Positions 1 through 7,894 of a DNA stretch of 35,763 nt are shown here, one piece after another. Under the pieces are notes generated by a model that was not told where the DNA came from, did not search any database, and was given only the letters and a program-made list of their open reading frames with translations. Source of the DNA: Methylobacter sp. Lineage in GTDB: Bacteria; Pseudomonadota; Gammaproteobacteria; Methylococcales; Methylomonadaceae. Location of the stretch: the NCBI GenBank assembly GCA_004299305.1, contig SCPZ01000013.1, positions 1-35,763 on the forward strand, given 5' to 3'. Position 1 is the first letter of the stretch; the number at the start of each line of letters is the position of its first letter. A program made the position numbers and the translations under genes.

Positions 1-17
1 GTGAATGCTTGATTTCA

Positions 18-152
18 TTGAGCAATTCCTGTGGCGAGACTTGTTGCCTACTTCAGTATGCCATCCATGGCTTCTGGATCCCGGCAATCCCTGCCGGGAT
101 GACGTGCTTTGAAATACTTGCGTATAAAGATGAGCGCGCTGCGTGGGAACGA
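18..152. repeat. Left-end copy of dispersed hairpin repeat (family A)
   Basis: This stretch reappears in reverse complement at 35629-35763, with about five differences over 135 bases. It contains the inner palindrome built from GTCATCCCGGCA and its complement, and ends in the TATAAAGATGAG...GTGGGAACG arm that is also present in the elements at 9326-9462 and 15902-16038. The outer left arm of those elements is here replaced by unrelated sequence that also includes a small palindrome around CCATGG. No coding sequence is visible before the MFS gene at 174. Confidence 0.85.
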
Positions 153-173
153 TAAATAAACGATAAATTTTGA

Positions 174-1340
174 ATGATGTCAATTCCATACTGGCGCCTG
201 TCAGGCTTTTACTTCTTTTATTTTGCCACGGTAGGGACTTTTCTCCCCTACTGGAGCCTCTATTTAAAGGCAAGCGGTTTTAATCCTGTTCAAATCGGCG
301 AACTTTTTGCGCTGCTGGGCGGCACAAGAATTATCGCGCCGATGCTATGCGGCTGGATTGCCGATCATACCGGTAAAAATTTACGCATTATCCGCATAAC
401 CTCTTTTTTAACCGCTTTGCTGTTTGCCGGTTTTATAGTTGTTCATGGTTATTCCTGGTTTGCCTGGCTAACGATTGCCTTTGGCATTTTTTGGAACTCC
501 ACGCTGCCGCAATTCGAAGCGGTAACCTTATTCCATTTAAAAGACCAAGCGCATCGCTACAGCCGGATAAGGCTATGGGGATCTATCGGTTTTATTGTTT
601 CGGTGCTGGGCGTAGGCCGGTTATTGGATCACCTGCCGTCCGACATAATCCCGGCAGCGGTTACTTCATGGATGACGCTGATTTGGCTGGTCAGCTTGAT
701 GACGCCGACGGCGCAAGCGCCCCATCACGAAACTGCCGCCATCGGCATCCTGCAAATCATAAAAAGACCGGAAGTAGTGGCGTTTCTGCTGGCTAGCATG
801 TTGTTACAGTTCGCCCATGCACCGTATTACGTTTTTTATTCAATCTATTTAAAACACTACCAATACTCGGCGAGCTTGACCGGGTTTCTTTGGGCGCTGG
901 GTGTTTTTGCCGAGATTGTTTTATTTATTTACATGCGCCATGTGTTGAAACGGTTCTCCCTGCGGGCAATTTTATTGTCCAGCAGCCTGTTGTCGATAGT
1001 TCGCTGGTTGATAATTGGCTGGTGCATCGATTATTTTTGGCTATTAGTTTTTGCCCAACTATTACATGCGGCAACCTTTGCAGGCATTCATGCCGCCGCC
1101 ATTCATTTGGTTCACCAGTATTTTGGCGACCGGCATCAGGGCAAAGGCCAAGCGCTTTACGCCAGCTTGGGTTTTGGTCTGGGCGGAATGCTGGGCAGTT
1201 ACTATAGCGGTTATTATTGGGAGTCGTTGGGAGCTGAGTTCGTCTATTCAATGGCGGCGGTTTTTTGTAGTATTGCTTTTGTGATTGTCTATATCTGGGT
1301 TGGACGGGAAAGTTCTCAAGATAAAGCGGTCTTAGGTTAA
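174..1340 (+). CDS. MFS permease, HcaT/LacY-like (MFS_1_like)
   Basis: This is a 388-residue integral inner-membrane protein with about twelve hydrophobic segments, the usual size for the major facilitator superfamily. The N-terminus (MSIPYWRLSGFYFFYFA) and the following TVGTFLPYWSLYLKASGF resemble the phenylpropionate permease/nucleoside symporter branch (HcaT, MFS_1_like). A loop of the R-x-G/S type follows helix 2 (CGWIADHTGKNLRI). The substrate cannot be read from the sequence. Two adjacent ATG codons (174 and 177) are possible starts and neither has a clear Shine-Dalgarno. It ends about 50 bases before exbB and could be co-transcribed with the envelope genes downstream. Family assignment is good; function is open. 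Confidence 0.85.
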   Translation: MMSIPYWRLSGFYFFYFATVGTFLPYWSLYLKASGFNPVQIGELFALLGGTRIIAPMLCGWIADHTGKNLRIIRITSFLTALLFAGFIVVHGYSWFAWLTIAFGIFWNSTLPQFEAVTLFHLKDQAHRYSRIRLWGSIGFIVSVLGVGRLLDHLPSDIIPAAVTSWMTLIWLVSLMTPTAQAPHHETAAIGILQIIKRPEVVAFLLASMLLQFAHAPYYVFYSIYLKHYQYSASLTGFLWALGVFAEIVLFIYMRHVLKRFSLRAILLSSSLLSIVRWLIIGWCIDYFWLLVFAQLLHAATFAGIHAAAIHLVHQYFGDRHQGKGQALYASLGFGLGGMLGSYYSGYYWESLGAEFVYSMAAVFCSIAFVIVYIWVGRESSQDKAVLG

Positions 1341-1389
1341 AATAGCGCCGGATTACCTTAATCAGGCTTGCAATTTTTCGGGAAATAAT

Positions 1390-2004
1390 GTGTTTGAAAT
1401 TATAAAAAGCGGCGGCTGGATGATGCTGCCAATCATACTGTGTTCCATTGGCGCTATGGGTATTATTGCGGAACGGTTTTGGTCCTTGCGTAGAAAGAGG
1501 ATTTTGCCGCCTGAACTGGTTGCACAAGTTTGGCGATTATCCCGCGAAAACAAGCTGGATGATGTCACTTTGCGGCACTTGAAAAACAGCTCGCCGCTCG
1601 GCTGCATTTTAGCCGCCGGTCTTGCCAATAGCCATCATGGCAGGAAATTCATGAAGGAATGTATTGAAGAAACCGGCCGCAGGGTCGTGCATGACCTGGA
1701 ACGCTTCCTCAATACCTTGGGCACTATCGCCGCAGTCAGCCCATTACTGGGTTTATTGGGCACCGTATTCGGCATGATTGATATTTTTTCCGCCCTGCTG
1801 CTGCATGGCGCCGGTAATCCCTCTGTTTTAGCCGGCGGCATTTCGGTCGCGCTGATTACTACGGCGGCAGGTTTGACGGTCGCTATTCCCAGCCTGATTT
1901 TTCATCGCTATTTTGAACGACTGGTCGATGAATATGTCGTTACCATGGAAGAGGAAGCGTTGAAATTAGTCGATATTTTGCACGAAGACCGGAAAGCGTC
2001 CTGA
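1390..2004 (+). CDS. exbB: ExbB/TolQ/MotA-family proton channel protein
   Basis: This 204-residue inner-membrane protein has hydrophobic segments at about residues 10-28, 108-138 and 150-172. The last two carry the family core (GTIAAVSPLLGLLGTVFGMI and then SVALITTAAGLTVAIP). Such proteins form the proton-driven motor with ExbD that energises outer-membrane receptors through TonB. The start is GTG at 1390; an overlapping ATG at 1388 is out of frame. It overlaps exbD by one base (TGATG), so translation is likely coupled. The exbB-exbD-lpxK order is common in gammaproteobacteria. The paralogue identity (ExbB rather than TolQ) is inferred from lpxK next door and the absence of tolA/tolB. Confidence 0.9.
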   Translation: MFEIIKSGGWMMLPIILCSIGAMGIIAERFWSLRRKRILPPELVAQVWRLSRENKLDDVTLRHLKNSSPLGCILAAGLANSHHGRKFMKECIEETGRRVVHDLERFLNTLGTIAAVSPLLGLLGTVFGMIDIFSALLLHGAGNPSVLAGGISVALITTAAGLTVAIPSLIFHRYFERLVDEYVVTMEEEALKLVDILHEDRKAS

Positions 2005-2435
2005 TGAAATTTCAACGCAAAAAAAGAGACAATGTCGATATTACCTTGATCTCAATGATCGATGTGCTATTTGTGCTGTTACTATTTTTCATGGTTTCTA
2101 CAACGTTTAACCAGCATACCGAAGTCAATATCAAACTTCCCGATGCGGAAGGAACAGAAGCCACCGAACATCCTAAAACGGTATCCTTGATAATTGATGC
2201 AGACGGCATTTACTCGCTGATCGGTGACGACGGCTTACCTCACCAATTAATCAATCAAAACCGGGAAGGCTTAAAACAGGAGCTGGGTAAACTCGCAGTA
2301 AGTTCTAAAGATATTCCTTTTGTCATCAATGCCGATGACAAAACGCCAAATAAAGCGGTCATGACAGCGTTGGATATTGCAGGGCTAGAAGGATTCAGTC
2401 ATATCACTTTTGCAACCCTGCATCCGGCCGACTAA
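2004..2435 (+). CDS. exbD: ExbD/TolR-family protein
   Basis: This 143-residue protein has a short basic cytoplasmic N-terminus, a single membrane helix at about residues 16-35 and a periplasmic domain. The helix includes the conserved proton-path aspartate (D20 in LISMIDVLFVLLLFFM). ExbD partners with ExbB to harness proton-motive force for TonB-dependent uptake. The start codon shares a base with the exbB stop, and lpxK starts three bases after its stop, indicating one transcription unit. No tonB gene is present in the window, so the TonB partner for the two receptors downstream must lie elsewhere. Confidence 0.92.
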   Translation: MKFQRKKRDNVDITLISMIDVLFVLLLFFMVSTTFNQHTEVNIKLPDAEGTEATEHPKTVSLIIDADGIYSLIGDDGLPHQLINQNREGLKQELGKLAVSSKDIPFVINADDKTPNKAVMTALDIAGLEGFSHITFATLHPAD

Positions 2436-2437
2436 GC

Positions 2438-3430
2438 ATGAAAAAAACCTTATCCCGATGGCTACTGGACATCTGGTACAAAGACCCGTTTATCGGCGTG
2501 TTCTTAATGCCGCTGGGTTTTTTATTCAGTGATTTCGTTAAATTCAGGAAATTTTTATACCGTATTGGCTTGTTAAAACAACACACTTTGCCGGTTCCTG
2601 TCATCGTGATAGGCAATATTACCGTCGGCGGCACCGGCAAAACGCCGTTGCTTATCTGGCTGGCCAAGTTGCTTAAAAGTGAGGGTTTTAAACCTGGCAT
2701 TATCAGCAGAGGTTACAAAGGACAAGCCGAAGCCTGGCCGCAATGGGTCGATGCGGACAGCACTGCCGAACAGGTCGGCGATGAAGCCGTGTTGATTGCC
2801 AAACAAACCGGCTGCCCTATGGCCGTAAGCCCGTTACGGGCCGATGCCGCTAAATTGGTGCTTGAAAAATCGGATTGCAATGTCATTTTGTCCGACGATG
2901 GCTTGCAACATTACGCGCTGAACCGGGATATTGAGATTGCCGTGATTGACGGCGAAAGGCGCTTCGGCAACAGCTACTGCCTACCGGCCGGCCCCTTGCG
3001 CGAACCGATAGAAAGGTTGCAAAGCGTCGATTTTATCGTCGTAAATGGAGAAAAATCGGAAGACAACGAGTTTTCGATGCAACTCAGCGGCAATATCGCG
3101 ATAAATATGCTTAGCGGGGAAGAAAAACCATTGCAGGAATTAACTGCAAGCAACTGTCATGCCCTGGCGGGCATAGGCAACCCCGAACGATTTTTTAAAC
3201 TGCTGGAGTCGGTCGGGTTGAGCTGCAAAACCCACAGCTTCCCGGATCATTATAAATTCCAATCCAGCGACATCTCATTCCCAAACGCCGACTTGGTATT
3301 AATGACCGAGAAGGACGCAGTAAAATGCATAACCTTTGCAGGCAATCAACATTGGTACGTCCCCGTAACAGCCGTTCCTGAAACAGGTTTTGCTGATAAA
3401 TTATTAGACTTGTTAAGTAAAAAACAGTAG
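2438..3430 (+). CDS. lpxK: Tetraacyldisaccharide 4'-kinase (lipid A biosynthesis)
   Basis: This 330-residue protein phosphorylates the 4' position of the tetraacyldisaccharide lipid A precursor at the inner membrane. It shows the P-loop GNITVGGTGKTP (residues 60-70, Walker A) and the LpxK-specific DDGLQHY motif (153-159), with a hydrophobic N-terminal segment at about 17-31 for membrane attachment. Its length matches the family. It follows exbD with only two intervening bases. No strong ribosome-binding site is visible, so coupling to exbD is likely. This marks the cell as a Gram-negative with lipid A. Confidence 0.97.
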   Translation: MKKTLSRWLLDIWYKDPFIGVFLMPLGFLFSDFVKFRKFLYRIGLLKQHTLPVPVIVIGNITVGGTGKTPLLIWLAKLLKSEGFKPGIISRGYKGQAEAWPQWVDADSTAEQVGDEAVLIAKQTGCPMAVSPLRADAAKLVLEKSDCNVILSDDGLQHYALNRDIEIAVIDGERRFGNSYCLPAGPLREPIERLQSVDFIVVNGEKSEDNEFSMQLSGNIAINMLSGEEKPLQELTASNCHALAGIGNPERFFKLLESVGLSCKTHSFPDHYKFQSSDISFPNADLVLMTEKDAVKCITFAGNQHWYVPVTAVPETGFADKLLDLLSKKQ

Positions 3431-3479
3431 TTACTCGCCCTTAGCTGACACCCGCTCCGACGTATCGGCAAACATACTG

Positions 3480-3631
3480 GTAACTATTCAGCAGATAGAA
3501 AATGGAACACGGATTAGACTGATAAACGCGGATAAAACCAATGAATGGGCTGTCCATCGACTCGTTTAAATCCGTTTAATCCGTGTCATCCGTGTTCCAT
3601 TAATCATTTTTAGCATACGCTGAATAGTTAC
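3480..3631. repeat. MITE-like inverted repeat (family B)
   Basis: The element begins with GTAACTATTCAGC and ends with GCTGAATAGTTAC. Inside are AATGGAACACGGAT on the left and ATCCGTGTTCCATT on the right, so both halves are imperfect inverted copies of each other. A related element lies at 13673-13930, and the ATCCGTGTTCCATTA motif recurs at about 30464. No ORF of interest is inside. The rest of the 381-base gap between lpxK and the receptor gene (3632-3811) holds the presumed receptor promoter. Confidence 0.75.
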
Positions 3632-3724
3632 ACATATTGTTTGAATCTTACGGTTCAAAGCTTCCGCCCCTCGTCAACTGCTCCTGCATCCATATAGGTA
3701 ATGAGCCGACCAGGATGGGTATTA

Positions 3725-3753
3725 CGAAAAAAAATCAACAAACATTGTCCAGT
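3725..3753 (+). promoter_or_regulatory. Possible FecI-type (ECF) promoter for the receptor gene
   Basis: A CGAAAA hexamer (3725-3730) lies 17 bases before TCCAGT (3748-3753), and the context ATTGTCC resembles the -10 region of the E. coli fecA promoter as I recall it (GGAAAT, 17-base spacer, TCCTTT). The match is partial (four of six in the -35). It is suggested because the gene behind it encodes a FecA-type transducer and a fecI/fecR pair lies downstream. It is weakly supported without transcript mapping. Confidence 0.22.
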
Positions 3754-3811
3754 TTGGAAATGCTCAAACGTCTTTATGGAGTTACATTAAAACTCACTAA
3801 GGACTCCAAAA

Positions 3812-6133
3812 ATGAAACAACTTGCTTTGCCGTTAATCGCCAGTCTGTTCTATTGTCAGAACGCACTGGCCGAACAGGAACTGCGCGTCGACATCCCCTC
3901 TCAACCATTAGCAACCGCGCTGGAGCAGTTTGAACAACAAACCGGCGTACAAATTCTCTATGCCGCTGATGCATTGTCAGGAAAAACATCGACGCAACTT
4001 GCAGGGCAATATACGGCGAAACAGGCGTTAAAAATCCTGCTGGACAAATCGGAGCTTGCCTACCGGTTTACCGATGATCATACCGTTGCAGTTAAGCGCG
4101 TCGATCCGGCTCACGTCAATGACGTCGCCGAGGATAAAAAAAATACCGTTCATCAATTAGACACGATAGTGGTGACTGCCACCAAAACCGAACGCCCGAT
4201 CTCGGAAGTGCCGGCCACCACGGCGGTTATCGATGACGAACAGATCGCCAATATGTACAGCCGCGACAGCACCGATGTGCTGACGCGTGCGACCGGCGTC
4301 GATATTGCCCGTAGCGGCACGAGCGGTTTTTCGACGCTTAATATTCGCGGTACCGGCTCGCGTCGCTCCTCGGTTTTGGTCAATGGTCAATACGCGGAAT
4401 TCATCGACACCAACATCGCCAGCCGCAACACATTGCAGACTGTCGACTGGGACGACATCGAACGGGTCGAAGTCGTTCGCGGCGCGGGTTCGGCGCTGTA
4501 TGGCCCCAATGCAATGGGTGGCATGGTCAACGTCATTACCAAGGAAGCGCCCAAGGAAAAAAATGTAACGCGGCCATTCTTTGTATTCGATAGCTTACCC
4601 ACCTACGGCGGCGGCGCATCGACGGGCGGCACCGTGGATGACGTCAGTTACCAGCTCAATGTCAAACACCTGAGTTCGGACGGCTATAAAAGCATACCGA
4701 AACCCGCCTTATTTCCCGGTTCTACCGGAACAATATCACATTCTCTGCAAAACGGAGGCTGGGACAAAACCATGTTGGGCGGGCGTCTGGGCTATCGCTT
4801 ATCCGAACAATCGAAACTGAAGTTTGCATTCAATTATATGGATGAATCCGATCTGGCGTTCGACCGGGTTAATACCCCGCAAAACGGCCAATACGGCCAG
4901 TACAGCCTGGAATTCAAACACGATTTTTCCGACCGCTTCGATGTGACCGCCACGCTCAGCCATCGCAGCCATGTCGCTGACCTGACCTTTGACAATTACT
5001 TTTATCCGTTTACAACCACTAATATCATACCGAGCACAACCTTATTCGAGGATGCGCAAAAACTCACCGGAGAAGTCCGCGCCCGCTGGATGCCGGCGCA
5101 AGGACATACCCTGCTGTTTGGTTATAACGCCGCCCAGGATTGGACCAAGGTTCGTAACATTACCTCTTTGACCGGCATCGAAACAGATCATCGCAATGCG
5201 GAAATTCAAAATCACGGTTTGTATTTGCAATACGAACTGGAACTCTCGAAAAAACTGTTCGTATCGATGGGCGGTCGTTACGATTGGTTCGATTACGATG
5301 TCAATGCCAATATTGCCGCTTCCAATACCCAGCGGCTCAGTAAAACCAAGTTCGACACCTTTAATCCCCGAGGCGGCATCCGCTACAAGTTTAACGACGA
5401 TATTTCGGTTCACGGCAGTATCGGCACCGGTTTTCGCGCCCCCGAACCCAGCGCAGTGGTCGGCGGCACCAACAGCGCATTTGTTGAAGTACAGCCCAAT
5501 GCCGGTCTGAAACCGGAAACCTCGGACAGCTATGATCTGGGACTCGACTTTGACACCCCGTTCGGTCTACATGCCGGTGCGACCGGTTTTTTCAACGATA
5601 TTTCCGATTACATTCTGGCATCGAGAAACCTCGTGGCTAATAAAACAACCATCCAATCCCAAAACTTGGCCAAGGTGCATACCTACGGTGCGGAACTGGA
5701 GTTGACCCAGCAAATTACCAATCAGTTCAGCCTGTTCACCAATTACACCCACACTATCGCCCGAACCGCAGCGCCGTTGTTGGCCACTGCCAGCGGCTTG
5801 CCGCAAGAAGGCTATCAACTGCCCAATGTTCCCGAACATAAAGCGGCTTTCGGCCTACTGTTCGACTCCTCGCGTATCAGCGGTCGCCTGGAAGGGCGTT
5901 ATGCCAGTCGGCGGTTCATCAGTGGCGACGCCAGAAACCAAGCTGCTTATGCCTTATCGTCTTATGTCGTGGCCGACATCAATGCCACCTATCGGCATCC
6001 GATCGGCAATAAAAAGACGCTGGATTTTACCGCCGGTATTAACAACATCCTTGATCGGCAGTACGAATCTCGCAGTAACGGTTACTACAACGAGCCGCGG
6101 ATAGGCTTCATCAGGCTAGGACTTGAATTCTAA
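3812..6133 (+). CDS. TonB-dependent receptor/transducer with N-terminal STN domain
   Basis: This 773-residue outer-membrane receptor is of the FecA/FpvA signalling type. A signal peptide spans about residues 1-20 (cleavage after ALA). An STN signalling domain (about 22-95, LRVDIPSQPLATALEQF and following) contacts a FecR-type anti-sigma factor. A TonB box (DTIVVTA, about 117-123) precedes the plug (about 130-240, with LNIRGTGSRR and YGPNAMGGMVNVI) and a 22-strand barrel ending in aromatic F. AAGGA eight bases before ATG supports the start. The peptide and radical SAM genes follow on the same strand, so the ligand may be the modified peptide or its metal complex. The likely signalling partners are the sigma/anti-sigma genes at 13173-14990. 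Ligand identity is inferred, not seen. Confidence 0.93.
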   Translation: MKQLALPLIASLFYCQNALAEQELRVDIPSQPLATALEQFEQQTGVQILYAADALSGKTSTQLAGQYTAKQALKILLDKSELAYRFTDDHTVAVKRVDPAHVNDVAEDKKNTVHQLDTIVVTATKTERPISEVPATTAVIDDEQIANMYSRDSTDVLTRATGVDIARSGTSGFSTLNIRGTGSRRSSVLVNGQYAEFIDTNIASRNTLQTVDWDDIERVEVVRGAGSALYGPNAMGGMVNVITKEAPKEKNVTRPFFVFDSLPTYGGGASTGGTVDDVSYQLNVKHLSSDGYKSIPKPALFPGSTGTISHSLQNGGWDKTMLGGRLGYRLSEQSKLKFAFNYMDESDLAFDRVNTPQNGQYGQYSLEFKHDFSDRFDVTATLSHRSHVADLTFDNYFYPFTTTNIIPSTTLFEDAQKLTGEVRARWMPAQGHTLLFGYNAAQDWTKVRNITSLTGIETDHRNAEIQNHGLYLQYELELSKKLFVSMGGRYDWFDYDVNANIAASNTQRLSKTKFDTFNPRGGIRYKFNDDISVHGSIGTGFRAPEPSAVVGGTNSAFVEVQPNAGLKPETSDSYDLGLDFDTPFGLHAGATGFFNDISDYILASRNLVANKTTIQSQNLAKVHTYGAELELTQQITNQFSLFTNYTHTIARTAAPLLATASGLPQEGYQLPNVPEHKAAFGLLFDSSRISGRLEGRYASRRFISGDARNQAAYALSSYVVADINATYRHPIGNKKTLDFTAGINNILDRQYESRSNGYYNEPRIGFIRLGLEF

Positions 6134-6322
6134 AAACTGTTTGCGGCGCCGAGGCAACCCGGCGCTTCCGGTATCAGGACGGTATCGGCTTGTTTCCAAA
6201 CGCTTTGCCGTTTGGAAGTAACGGAGTGTCGGCCAACAAACCAACACTCCAGCGGACAGCATCAAAGAGGATTCTGTCCGTATTCCGCCCTTAAGGGCAT
6301 TATTAATAATGAGGTATTAACC
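6134..6322 (+). promoter_or_regulatory. Stem-loop-rich leader between receptor and precursor peptide
   Basis: This 189-base gap contains four separate dyads: GCGCCG/CGGCGC (6146-6165), TTCCAAACG/CGTTTGGAA with a 6-base loop (6194-6217), CGGACAG/CTGTCCG (6253-6280) and the 12-base palindrome GCCCTTAAGGGC (6287-6298). None is followed by a clear T-run. Possible roles are receptor-mRNA 3' protection, attenuation, or setting the peptide:receptor ratio. The dyads are read directly; the role is inference. Confidence 0.45.
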
Positions 6323-6430
6323 ATGTTAAATGAAATCAAAATCGACGATCTTAGTGTAGCTATCAAAAACAGCATCCATACCGCAATGTGCTGCCATGGA
6401 CCTATGTGCGATACGGATTGCGCACACTAA
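6323..6430 (+). CDS. Candidate RiPP precursor peptide, Cys/His-rich core
   Basis: This 35-codon gene has GAGG eight bases before ATG. The product has a charged/aliphatic leader (about residues 1-20, containing EIKIDDLSVAIKNSI) and a short C-terminal core AMCCHGPMCDTDCAH with four cysteines (C23, C24, C29, C33) and three histidines in the last 17 residues. It sits directly upstream of a radical SAM/SPASM enzyme and downstream of a TonB-dependent receptor, the layout expected for a ribosomally made, post-translationally modified peptide. Cys and Asp/Thr residues offer sites for thioether cross-links, and the Cys/His content suggests metal binding. The core is analogous in composition to, but not homologous with, methanobactin precursors. 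It is too short for most gene callers. Sequence and context are clear; chemistry and role are inferred. Confidence 0.8.
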   Translation: MLNEIKIDDLSVAIKNSIHTAMCCHGPMCDTDCAH

Positions 6431-6441
6431 CCTTGTCATTC

Positions 6442-6469
6442 GATCGGGAAACCTTCGGGTTTCCCGGTC
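6442..6469 (+). terminator. UUCG-loop hairpin between peptide and enzyme genes
   Basis: Arms CGGGAAACC and GGTTTCCCG close a TTCG tetraloop (6445-6466). Three further pairs extend the stem to 6442-6469, including one G-T. The sequence after it is CCTCTT, a weak U-tract. It begins 12 bases after the peptide stop and ends before the radical SAM ribosome-binding site (TTGGAG at 6479). A partial terminator or mRNA-stabilising hairpin here would give more peptide than enzyme, as is usual in RiPP operons. Confidence 0.7.
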
Positions 6470-6491
6470 CCTCTTACGTTGGAGTTTGTTA

Positions 6492-7880
6492 ATGGATAAA
6501 TTACTAAAAGAGTTTCATGTATTAGGCACACGAATCGGTCCGGTCGGTTTTCATGGCCCGTCTGCCAAGTTTTTCGAGTTGTCGCCCGACATTGCCGCAA
6601 CCGTGTTGTCGTTGGAAAAAGACGAACAATCCTGGTACGCGCTGCCGTCGATGGAACGCGAACGCATTGCGCTGGCTTTGCAGGCGGCGTTACCGGATGA
6701 GCTGGACTCAAGAACCAACCTGTTAGGAGAAAGTAACCGTTTGACCGGTTTTTATTTATTCGTCAGCCAGGAATGTAATCTGGCGTGCAGCTATTGTTAC
6801 GGCGACGGCGGCGAATATCGCAAAGGCAAAATGATTATGGACGAGCGCACTGCCGACAATTTTATCGACAAATTCATTACCGACAAGAATCCCGGCTACC
6901 TGATCAATTTTTTCGGCGGCGAGCCCTTGCTTAACCTGCCGCTAATCCAAAAAATCATTGATCGCGTTCGGGCCAAAACCGAACCGCTCGGCATCCGCAC
7001 GGTGTTTAACATGACCACTAACGGCACCGTCTGGAGCAGCAAGATTGCCGATTTTGTCGACAAAAATATCGATACCCTGACCGTCAGTCTCGACGGCCCC
7101 AAAGACATTAACGATGCGCAACGGCCCGCATGCGGCAATTTCTCGGCTTACGACAAGACTGTGCGCACTATCGGCGACCTCAAGGAACAAGGGTCGCGCT
7201 ACACCATACGCACCATCATGACCAAAAACAGCTTTGGCAGGTTAAAGGAAATTTACAGCCATAATTCCGAACTGGCCGGCAAAGGCGGCGTCGGCTTGAG
7301 TACCGTCGATGTCGGCGACGACCATGCGCTGGGCTTGACCGATCCTGAACACTGGGCGCTGGTCGATGAAATCGTCGAAATCAACTCGGAGAGTTTACGT
7401 TCGCTGGCGGACAGCGCCAACCCGCAATTCAACGAATACACCAGCGAGTTGTGCAAGTTGCTGTTCGGTCGGCAATACCGGCCGCGCCCCTGCAATGCCG
7501 GACAAACCGTGCTGGCGGTAGCCGCCGACGGCGAGCTGTATCCCTGCCACCGCTTCGTCGGCTATCAGGAATTTTGCGTCGGCAATGTCAACGATGAGCA
7601 ACCGCTAAACGCCAACTACACCGAGCTTTGCCGGTCGTTCAAGGAAACCTCGGTCGATAAAAATCCCTATTGCAGCGGCTGTTGGCTACAGCATCTGTGC
7701 GGCGGCAGCTGTTATGTCATTTCCCATTTGCGCGAAGGCGACGTGTTCAAGCCGCCCGCCCGCTATTGCCACCTGAAAAAAACGGTTTACGACCGTTTGT
7801 TAAGCGAATTTGCCGAAATCATGGCCGATCCGGCCAGAAAAGTCCGGTTTGTCGACAATGTGACCGGCTACTTCCACTAG
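6492..7880 (+). CDS. Radical SAM/SPASM peptide-modifying enzyme
   Basis: This 462-residue protein has the radical SAM cluster motif C95-x3-C99-x2-C102 (CNLACSYCYG) and the SAM-binding GGEPLL (142-147). It also has a full seven-cysteine SPASM domain: C334-x12-G-x4-C352, then C394-x2-C397-x5-C403-x3-C407, then C426, predicting two auxiliary Fe-S clusters. The first 80 residues lie outside the radical SAM core and may bind the leader peptide. Enzymes of this build install thioether, C-C or related cross-links on peptides. The general layout resembles the QhpD/sactisynthase group, but the exact reaction cannot be told. ATG 6492 is chosen because TTGGAG lies eight bases upstream; an extended reading from 6396 would run through the precursor gene. 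Its substrate is most likely the 35-residue peptide just upstream. Confidence 0.93.
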   Translation: MDKLLKEFHVLGTRIGPVGFHGPSAKFFELSPDIAATVLSLEKDEQSWYALPSMERERIALALQAALPDELDSRTNLLGESNRLTGFYLFVSQECNLACSYCYGDGGEYRKGKMIMDERTADNFIDKFITDKNPGYLINFFGGEPLLNLPLIQKIIDRVRAKTEPLGIRTVFNMTTNGTVWSSKIADFVDKNIDTLTVSLDGPKDINDAQRPACGNFSAYDKTVRTIGDLKEQGSRYTIRTIMTKNSFGRLKEIYSHNSELAGKGGVGLSTVDVGDDHALGLTDPEHWALVDEIVEINSESLRSLADSANPQFNEYTSELCKLLFGRQYRPRPCNAGQTVLAVAADGELYPCHRFVGYQEFCVGNVNDEQPLNANYTELCRSFKETSVDKNPYCSGCWLQHLCGGSCYVISHLREGDVFKPPARYCHLKKTVYDRLLSEFAEIMADPARKVRFVDNVTGYFH

Positions 7881-7894
7881 CAAGAGACTACATT

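Noticed and set aside
3756-3775. GGAAAT followed by CGTCTTT as an ECF promoter for the receptor gene
   Set aside because: The spacing is only 7 bases, too short for -35/-10 elements.
6212-6430. A 72-codon frame including the peptide gene
   Set aside because: The extra N-terminal part runs through the stem-loop leader without a ribosome-binding site; GAGG before the internal ATG at 6323 decides the shorter start.
6396-6491. Longer N-terminus for the radical SAM enzyme
   Set aside because: It would overlap the peptide gene and the UUCG hairpin and has no ribosome-binding site; ATG 6492 has TTGGAG.
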